Source: Liolophura sinensis (Eukaryota; Mollusca; Polyplacophora; Chitonida; Chitonidae). Taken from it: a DNA stretch of 64,000 nt. A program made the translations under genes and the position numbers. Positions 56,207 through 64,000 of the stretch are shown here, in pieces; within the stretch, counting starts at the first letter, position 1, and each line of letters begins with the position of its first letter. The DNA is taken from positions 1-64,000 of the forward strand of contig NW_027017983.1 of NCBI RefSeq assembly GCF_032854445.1, in the 5' to 3' direction. Under the pieces are notes generated by a model, which saw only the letters and a list, made by a program, of their open reading frames with translations, was not told the DNA's origin and did not search any database.

Positions 56207-57149
56207 TATGTAAGTCAACAATTTTCAAATCTGGTGTCGCAATTCACATTTACTTACGTATTTCTTCCATGAAGAATAATTACCCGTTACTACTTTCTCG
56301 TTTAAAATGGCTTTATAGCATATCAGAATCATCTCGTAAGCAGAGGGAAATCAGCTGATTTAATACTGCTTCTACTCCGCATAATGGTGAACTAGGAGCG
56401 GTTGACATCATAGCGGAATAGATACCTTTTGCGGTGTTATAATTATCTCGCCTTTGATTGGATAAACAGAGAGCATGGCGACCCTTTCGATGTTCCCTAC
56501 GTGAGAGGTTACAGATTATTCTGAACTGCGATATGTCGGTTATTATACATCACAAAGATAGAAAGTGACATTTTTTTTGGAACTTGTTGAATTATTATTG
56601 ATACATATATACATTTGGTCGAATATTTTGTTTTCTTATAACTACAACGCTGTATTCAAAGTGATCTCCATGAATTTACATAACTGATATAATCATCAGC
56701 TGACCATGTAGTGAACTAAAGTGTTTTGTTTGTTTTGTACAGCTTGAACGAGTCGAACCAAGTTCGTGAGAGTACAGTCTTCTAAGTAGTTCCAAGGAGT
56801 GATGATGCACATTTGGGAACATTCTGCTGTATCCATACAAGAATAAGATTTTAAATCGATTTCTGGGTGTTTGTCCACTACATATCTTACTTTCGGTTTG
56901 CAGAACTCCCTTTCGCTTATGTAGAGTTTGTCCCGTTGCCGCGTCTCTAGCTTCATTTGTGAAGACGAAATATCCATATGTCACCTACACTTTTGCAAAA
57001 AAATGGATATCCGGAATCCGACAGTGAAATTTTCTTAAGTGTAGAAACTATTTGCGCAAAGATCACCAGTTTAGACATACATAGGCTTTGTGCACTTGCA
57101 GTTTCAGTACGAGCTCAGTCGCATCAGCCACCGTGGAGTCAGGTGAAAA
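56207..57149. other. Region downstream of the secreted-protein gene
   Basis: No gene is convincing. A minus-strand open stretch at 56,676-56,984 has neither conserved motifs nor splice support. Confidence 0.4.
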
Positions 57150-57420
57150 GAATAGGGACCCAGTCCTCAGGCAATCTTCTTAAAGGCGACTAACCTAGAT
57201 ATCTCACACGAGAGAGCGGTGAGCCTTCTCGGTTTGGGTGAGAGGCACCTGGGGAGCGACCTCTTTGCTATAGTTTGCGTCCCGTAAAGGGAAAGGATGG
57301 GGCCATGGTGGCTGATGGCTGACTGGTCTTGTGGGACCCTACACCCAATATTCCACTTTGGTTCTTACTTCTCTGGAGGCGGCGATGGGACGGCCTAGAT
57401 ACCCGAGAGTCAACTTCAGT
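57150..57420 (+). repeat. Interspersed repeat B, diverged copy
   Basis: GCGACTAACCTAGATATCTC, GAGAGGCACCTGGGGAGCGA and CCTACACCCAATATTCCACT match unit B at 59,525-59,880 with many changes. Confidence 0.55.
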
Positions 57421-57699
57421 ATATGTGTGATGTGAACTTCTGCTTTCCAGGTGTGAGATTTTCGAATGCCTGGAGTCAAATTAACAGAACCAAATTCAAT
57501 GCGATCAACTATATGTCGAAACATTGTTCCGTGTCAATAATCGCAAGTCCAATTCCCGAAACGACTTTTAACACAAACCACCAAAGAACTAAGAAAATAT
57601 ATAATGTACGAAAATAAGACGGAATCCTGCAAAGTGATACAGTCAACAGTTTCCGTTGATGTTAGAAAGACGAGTTAAGCCGAATTAAACATAACTATT

Positions 57700-58420
57700 A
57701 AGCAGAGCGCGAGAAATTCGGGATGCTCTGTCCATATTTACTTACAAGAGAAGTATACTCATTGTAAAACTAAGAACTTCAAAGTGAAAACGTTTGATGG
57801 AAAAACTTGGTCACGTTGATTGAAAGCGTCACATAGTACATAGGATCTAAGAAGTGCAACACAGTGAGGTATGTACATGCCATATGCAGGACCCTTCGGC
57901 AAATTGCCGCGCAAGTAGGATAATTAACAATGTCAAAACTGAAACTATTCGTCTTGTACAGTCTGCGAGAGAGGAAATCGTTTGTCTTTGTACAAACATA
58001 GGCGAAGATAAGACGTACAATTTGCAGAGTCTATGGTTTTTTTTAAATGACGCGACGATGGATATATACATGTATAATTCACAGCCTTTGCTATATATGT
58101 ATTACATGTATAAAACCAGCGAATCGTCAATATACCGTTTAGTTAATAAGATCAGGCCCGGCAAGGATTACTCCTTAATAGTTTCTGCATATAGTCGTAT
58201 TAATCGGAGAAGTCATATATCAACCCCCCCCCCACCCCCCCTCCCCCCAAAAAAAACGGGGGAGGGGGTTGGCGTTTACACACTGTTAATATATGGGCTT
58301 CCAGAATATCACATAGATGTTATTAATGAGAAATTCAAACATCTCGATGAACAACGAAACAGGCCATGGATAATTCTTGTGTGTAGTTGAGCTGAAAAAG
58401 GCTTTGTTACCTTTGACATT
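57700..58420 (-). mobile_element. Penelope-like fragment, second copy
   Basis: This is collinear with 41,560-42,430: ATGCTCTGTCCATATTTACT, CATATGCAGGACCCTTCGGC, TCAATATACCGTTTAGTTAA and ATCACATAGATGTTATTAAT. The C-run at 58,222-58,246 and neighbouring A and G runs interrupt it. Frames are badly broken. Confidence 0.6.
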
Positions 58421-58479
58421 AATGTACCGGTGACCAGTTTTATTAAGCACTGACAGAAACAGTCGTCTAGACTTATTCT

Positions 58480-58620
58480 CCGGGGCGGGTGAGAAACACG
58501 GCGCTATGAACTTTTATCTTCATGTCTTCCAGCTCCTTCTAATGTCCCAACTGTACTTACACATTCCTCTCAGTCTGCTTCCAGACTATACCTTGCCTCT
58601 TCCAACGCCATTGAAAACCG
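58480..58620 (+). repeat. Interspersed repeat C, 3' part
   Basis: GGGCGGGTGAGAAACACGGC and CTTCATGTCTTCCAGCTCC match the end of unit C at 35,295-35,400. Confidence 0.5.
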
Positions 58621-59099
58621 CGCCTTTCTTTGCTAGATTCCGTTCTATTTTACATCCCGCCCCAGTTGTTTAGAGGTTCGTGTTATGTGTCGTTTCGGGA
58701 ATTAAACAGTAACCTAGGGGTGATTCGAGACAGGGATGGTGATTTGGATCACCTGTCGCTGTCGAAGGAGAAAAATTGCCGTGAATTAAAATCCTTAACA
58801 CTTTACATCAAAATGATATAAAGATTGCTAAACTTAATAAATACTTGCTAAACTTATATACTGAGTTATTCTTGAGTACGATGTAAAACACCAATAAGAT
58901 CAATAAAATTTACATACTTCCTACGCCAATGTGCTCAAGAAATTGTCCACCAAAGATGGCACCCAGACCTCCATGACTCGGTCCATCGGCACAGACAAAC
59001 CGAAAGTCCTACGGATTTCCTTGTCTAACACGTCATCCACGCTATTTGTCTATAAAACCATTTATACTGGGACATCACGAACAAAAAAAACTTCAAATA

Positions 59100-59524
59100 T
59101 TAAACCCCCATGGGGTCTCCGAGGTGAAAAGGATAGGATCTCAGTCCTCTAGACAAGTGAAAGGCGAATAACCTAGAGCTCTCATGTGTGGGTCGAATGA
59201 TTACAATAGGCCCACATCTTCCCAGTTTGGCCGGCCGGGGAGTGGCCGCGGGTATCTCTGGGGACGACATCCTGTTGGCTGAGCCGTGTCAGTATTGTGA
59301 GATCCTCACTCCTCACTTTGGCACATACCTCTCTATAGACGGGCAGTCCGAGAGTCAATGTAGGTTGTGACTGCTTCTTTCCATGTTGGAACCCCATGGG
59401 GTCCCCAGGATGACAAGAATAGGACCTCAGCCAGCCCTCTAGGCAAGCTTGTCGTTAAAGTCGACTAACCTAGACCTCTCCCTTGTGGGCCAGGTGAATA
59501 TAATAAGCTCACATCTTCTCGGTT
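59100..59524 (+). repeat. Two partial tandem copies of repeat B
   Basis: Copies begin at CCCCATGGGGTCTCCGAGGT (59,106) and AACCCCATGGGGTCCCCAGG (59,390), and a third begins at 59,528, so three unit B starts follow one another in the same direction. Confidence 0.65.
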
Positions 59525-60085
59525 GTCCCCCGTGGGGTTTCCGGGGTGATAAGAATAGGACCTCAGCTCTCTAGGCAAACTTGTCGTAAAAGTCGACTAA
59601 CCTAGAGCTCTCGTTTGTGAGCCCGTTGAATATACCAGGCCCATATCTTCTTGGTTGTATGAGAGGCAACCGGGGAGCGACCTGTTTGCCGTGGGTTGCG
59701 ACGTGTAATCTACGAGGACGGGATCCTGGTTGCTGAGAGCGTGTTGGTCTTGCGAGATCCGCACGCCCAACACCCCATTTTGGCTCTTACCTGGAGAAAG
59801 AAGGGACATCTGATGGGCCCGGTCCGATCAAACGACTTGGTCACGTCTTACCTCTGCTTGGTCCTAAACATTTCTCCACACAATCACTCCTTAGAAAATG
59901 ACAGTTACTGTTTAACGTCCGATTGTGAGACAACGTGCGAGGCGGTGGGTCATGGGTCAATCGATTATTATGAGTCTAATGTGTGACCTTATTCATTGCG
60001 TGGAGACGAAGGGGCTTGTGGTGGGGAATTGGGTTTTGCATATTAGAGCCATCTGGTCGAGTATACCTCATGTGGAGTCCTTGAA
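59525..60085 (+). repeat. Interspersed repeat B-C, third copy
   Basis: Unit B (59,525-59,880) and the first ~200 bp of unit C (to CTCATGTGGAGTCCTTG) are present. The copy is cut off at 60,085 by the tail of a LINE. Confidence 0.7.
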
Positions 60086-60086
60086 T

Positions 60087-60520
60087 GAATGATTATGGCT
60101 TAATGCCGCTTCAGCAATACCTCAGCCATGTCGTCGCGGGTACATGTTCAAACGAGGAAGCCATGAATACTTTTCGACATGATCTGATGAAAAATCAAAA
60201 CTTAAAAAAAAAAACAGACGAACATTTTTAAAACCTGTTAAAAAGAAACAAATATCAGTAAGAAGTCGAAAACCACAATTGCTTTTTTTATGCATTGAAA
60301 TATATATAAACTATATTCTCTTGTACAGGCCAACAGCCTTAAAAAAACAGAGATGAATAAATCAAATAAAGTCAAATAAATCATAGAGTTAACTGTGTAG
60401 AATCTTTGCCGAACATGGGCCAAGTCTACACAGTCAACCAGGATATGTTTGACGCTATATTGAGCACCACATCCAACACACTCGGGGGCACTGCTCCCTT
60501 CCAAGATGAAATTGTGTGTT
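60087..60520 (-). mobile_element. LINE copy, 3' end and C-terminal segment
   Basis: AATGAATGATTATGGCTTAA at 60,086 begins the tail. The coding remnant GSSAPECVGCGAQYSVKHIL (60,500-60,440) is the Cys/His end of ORF2. It is truncated at 60,520. Confidence 0.75.
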
Positions 60521-60526
60521 ACACGA

Positions 60527-60745
60527 ATGAATGAATGAATGATTATGGTTTAACGCCACATCGGCAATATTTCAGCCATAGAATGGCGAGAAACATGGTG
60601 AAAATACGAGGTGGTTGAGGTTCCGATATGGTGGTGAGAACATCAAAATGACATATAAATTTTTGGACAAGTTTAAAAACAGATAACAAACAAAAACAGT
60701 TAAAACCCGAAAACCCACATATTTCAAAAATAGTATATCAAGAAA

Positions 60746-60816
<71 letters not shown>

Positions 60817-61705
60817 AACTTTCTATTAATACATATTTATACATTAATAATAATTAAGATTTAATATTTGAGGACAAACTCTACACAGTCAACCAAGTTA
60901 TGTTTGATGCCAAATTCGGCATCGCATCCAAAACACTCTGGGCCACTGCTCCCATCTAGTATGAAATTGTGTGTTGGATGAGAGTGCCCATTACGACACC
61001 TCATTAAAGCCACTTGGCCTATACGACACATTCGCCACGTATAAGTATTGTAGCAAGTTATATTCACCCTGTCAAAGGCGACGAATATATTTGAGAATAT
61101 TGGACTTCATGTCAGTACAAGGGACTTTAATCTTAGATACGGGTTTATTGAGGGCAGCTTTCGCCTCTCTGTCTGCTACGGTGTTTCCATGGTATGCAAC
61201 AGACTATATCGTTCCCTCTTGTAATTAGTTTTCTATATATAGCCAAAATTTAAAGGATAATGGGATTTTGAAATTTATTATTCTGTATTGCCAAAAGGCA
61301 AGAGAGCGAGTCACTGCATATCATTGCCCAGAAGAAACATATGATAAGGCCAGGAGTATAGCTCTGGCCTCGGGAGAAAATATTGAAGAAGGGGAATATG
61401 GAAGACGAAGACAAACAACTCGTAGCTCCATGACAGCCGCAGCCGCAACCTTGTCCCTATCCTTTTACCCGTCAGTATATATAAATTTATAATCCATATA
61501 ATTAGCTTTAATTTCAGCAAAACCTTCCTGAATTATAAGAGGATTTGTATTGGATTCATTATATTTACGTAGATTAAATATCAGTTTGGGTTATGGAAGA
61601 AGCCATGGAAGAGACTCCGGAAAAGACACCGGAGCTATATCCTCCAGCTTGATGTTAACACCCACAATATGGTCCCGTATACGAAGACCAAACGGGGGGA
61701 TCTTG
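60527..61705 (-). mobile_element. LINE copy, tail, C-terminal segment and RNase H
   Basis: The tail carries a CT/TA microsatellite; MRCRNGHSHPTHNFILDGSS (~61,000-60,950) and RNase H pieces (61,310-61,520) follow. The copy stops at the next tail. Confidence 0.7.
60746..60817. repeat. (CT)n-(TA)n microsatellite
   Basis: About 54 bp of CT with one interruption (CTCTTCTC), then about 18 bp of TA, inside a LINE tail. Confidence 0.9.
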
Positions 61706-61711
61706 TTGGGA

Positions 61712-64000
61712 CTTTCAGTATATTTCGGCAATATTTCAGCCATATCGTGTCGAGAACAAGGTGAAAACATGAGACGGTTAAGGTTTTCGATATGACAATA
61801 TGAACATCAAAAATAAAACAAAAAGTACAGACATGTTTAAAATCAGATAAGAATAAACCAAAACAGTTCAAACTCGAAAACCAGCATATTTAAAAAATAG
61901 TATATCTGGAAAACTCTACATATATAACTGTCTATTTATAAATATTTCAGACAATTAAAATTTATATTTTATGATATAGGCCAATGGCCTTCAAATATTT
62001 CATGACATCGCCAGCGATGCTGTCAAATGAATCATATGTAGAGTTGACTATGTAGAATCTTTGCCGAACATGAGGCAAAGTCCAACACAGTCAACCAGAA
62101 TATGTTTGATGCCGTCTTGAGCATCATATCCAAGACACTAGGGAGCACTGCTCCCATCTAAGATGAAATTGTGCATTAGATGAAAATGACCAACACGACA
62201 CCTTGTTAAAACGACTTGGTCTCTACGAGCCATTTCGTAAGTGTAGGCATTGTATCCAATGACAGGATGAATAGCATGTAGTTTATTATGGATCTGCAAG
62301 ATCCATTCATCCTGCCAAAGGCGATGAATACATTTAAGAATATTAGACTTAATGTCGGTATACGGGAGTTTAACCCGAGGTACAGATTTATACAGGTTTA
62401 TACAGGGCAACATATGATAAGGCCAGGAGTATAGCTCTGGCCTCTGCAGAAAAGATAGTAGACGAAGAGAAGTGACCCGCTGATCTAAGACAGCCCCAGC
62501 CGCAACCCTGTCCCCATTCTTTGACCCGTCAGCATGTATAAATTTATAACCCATATAATCAGCCTTGGTTTCAGCAAAACCTTCCTGAATTATAAGAGGA
62601 TTTGTACTTGATTTATTATATTTAAGTAGGTCAAATATTAGTTTAGGGTGTGGGAGAAGTCAGGGAGGTAACCCCGGAAAAGACACCGGAGCTATATCCT
62701 CTAGCTTGATATTAGCACCCACAATATGATCTTGTCAGGACATTTATTAAATTTATCTACATATGATGGATTAAAAACACAGTCGTAGGCAGGGTTTGTT
62801 GGATGAGCTTTAAGCTTTGTAACATGTTGAGGGCTCAGTTTGATACGTGTTATATAAAGAAGGCTCATTTGCCTCCACGTATAAACTTTCTACTGGTGAA
62901 GTTCTAAAAGCACCAAGGCTGAGCCTCAAACCTTTATGATGAACAGGATCCAACATTTTAATGTACGACGTCTTAGCGAAACCGTAAATGATGGATCCAT
63001 AGTCCAATTTAGACTTGAGAACGATATAGGTTAAGTAAAACTGATCGGTCAGCACCCCAACCGGTGCTATACACGACCTTAATTATATCGCGAACCTTTG
63101 TACATTTAGCTTTAAGCATATTAATATGAGGTATAAAAGATAGCTTACTATTAAATATTATACCTAAAAATTTTGGTTGTCCAACAATTTTAATGTGTTC
63201 ACCACAAAAATTAAGCTCAGGGTCAAGATAAAGTTTCAGTTTATTGCAAAAATGCATACCGACGGATTTAGACGTTGAAAATCTAAAACCGTTTTCAGTT
63301 GCCCATTTCTCTATCTTACTGAGACAAAGCTGCAAGTGACGTTCGATATTATTCATATTCTTAGCTCGGTAGCGTATAAGGAAATCATCCACGTATAAAG
63401 AACCCTTTGTGCTAGATGTTAATGTTTTTTGCTAGGCTATTTATTGTTATGCTAAACAGAATTGGTGATAGAATGCTGCCCTGTGGTACACCATTTCCTG
63501 CTCATAAAAGTCAGAAAGAGTGGACCCAACCCGTACCTTAAACTGACGATCAGATAAAAAATTGTGATATAAATGAAGGTAAGCGACCTTTAAGACCCAT
63601 ATTCGCGATGTCTTTTAAAATAGCATATTTCCATGTGGTGTCGTAGGCCTTTTCAAGGTCAAAAATAGGGATACCACATGTTCGTTATTGATGAAGCCAT
63701 CGCGAATAAAGGTTTCGAATCGAACAAGGTGATCCATGGTAGATCTACCTTGCCCCAAATCACATTGAATATTACATAGTAACTTGTTGGTTTCAAGAAA
63801 CCAAACAAGTCTATCATTAATCATTCGTTCCATCCTCTTACAGACACAGCTGGTAAGAGCTATGGACGGTAATTATTTTGGATCACTATGATCTTTACCC
63901 GGTTTGGGAACCGGGATAATACACGCCTCCCTCCATGATGGTGGAAAATTACCAGTTATCCAAATATCATTAAGCAAGTCCAAGAGAGTCTCCAGTGGCT
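61712..64000 (-). mobile_element. LINE copy (I/Nimb-like) running off the window
   Basis: Tail 61,712-62,100; C-terminal Cys/His segment (RRDQVVLTRCRVGHFHLMHN, ~62,200); RNase H (YKFIHADGSKNGDRVAAGAV, ~62,550); RT C-terminus (62,810-63,055); RT with SLYVDDFLIRYRAKN at ~63,395 (intact YVDD) and IEKWATENGFRFSTSKSVGM; and the RT front (NDRLVWFLETNKLLCNIQCD, ~63,810). Several one-base breaks are present (for instance near 63,660). It is the least damaged RT of the family here. Confidence 0.8.

Noticed and set aside
56676-56984. Minus-strand ORF downstream of the secreted-protein gene
   Set aside because: No splice sites, motifs or second copy; consistent with chance.
60572-60844. Minus-strand ORF with long Glu-Arg repeat
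   Set aside because: It is only a translation of the CT microsatellite in a LINE tail.
1-64000. CRISPR array, bacterial operon, rRNA or envelope gene
   Set aside because: None found; repeats are dispersed or terminal, genes are eukaryotic or mobile-element type, and neither LTR element carries an env-like ORF.

Overview
The window looks like repeat-dense nuclear DNA of a marine mollusc, probably an abalone-like gastropod. The grounds are: spliced, intron-bearing genes with GT/AG borders; a tRNA-derived SINE of molluscan type; and many copies of one I/Nimb-like LINE whose 3' end reads GGCGTTAAGCCATAATC followed by ATTC tetramers, a tail I associate with Haliotis. The species call is inference from recalled sequence, not a search.

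Bases 1-22,100 are a nested stack. The outer layer is a GIN/Ginger-type DNA transposon (terminal inverted repeats near 253-352 and 21,961-22,031) carrying a KRBA2-like integrase gene on the minus strand. Into it went a 19.7-kb Polinton-like / adintovirus-like endogenous viral element (645-20,337) with about 0.5-kb inverted repeats and a 5-bp target duplication TACAC. The viral element carries a hexon-type major capsid gene, an A32-like packaging ATPase, protein-primed DNA polymerase B and about nine further genes of a conserved invertebrate Polinton set, nearly all broken. The third layer is a Gmr1-like Ty3/Gypsy retrotransposon (10,753-16,556) that cuts the polymerase gene near its 3' end; it has integrase before RNase H and has lost its reverse transcriptase core.

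Bases 22,122-23,713 are a BEL/Pao gag remnant, followed by about 2.6 kb with nothing I recognise. From 26 to 35 kb the DNA is mostly minus-strand LINE copies plus an unclassified ~0.7-kb interspersed repeat (called B-C here). A structurally complete Ty3/Gypsy element (35,852-41,076, minus strand, 186-bp LTRs, GCGGT duplication) follows, then a Penelope-like reverse transcriptase fragment, and 42-52 kb of shuffled LINE pieces on both strands with one SINE.

Bases 52-57 kb hold the only apparent host gene: a three-exon gene for a ~165-residue secreted, cysteine-rich protein that I cannot assign to a family. Bases 57-64 kb return to Penelope-like, B-C and LINE repeats; the last LINE runs off the end of the window with an intact YVDD motif.

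The viral layer is a fossil, not a working virus: it has many frameshifts and stop codons, the catalytic motif C of its polymerase is missing, and I found no integrase or protease gene. Some homopolymer frameshifts could be assembly errors, but the substitutions creating stops and the larger deletions are not explained that way.
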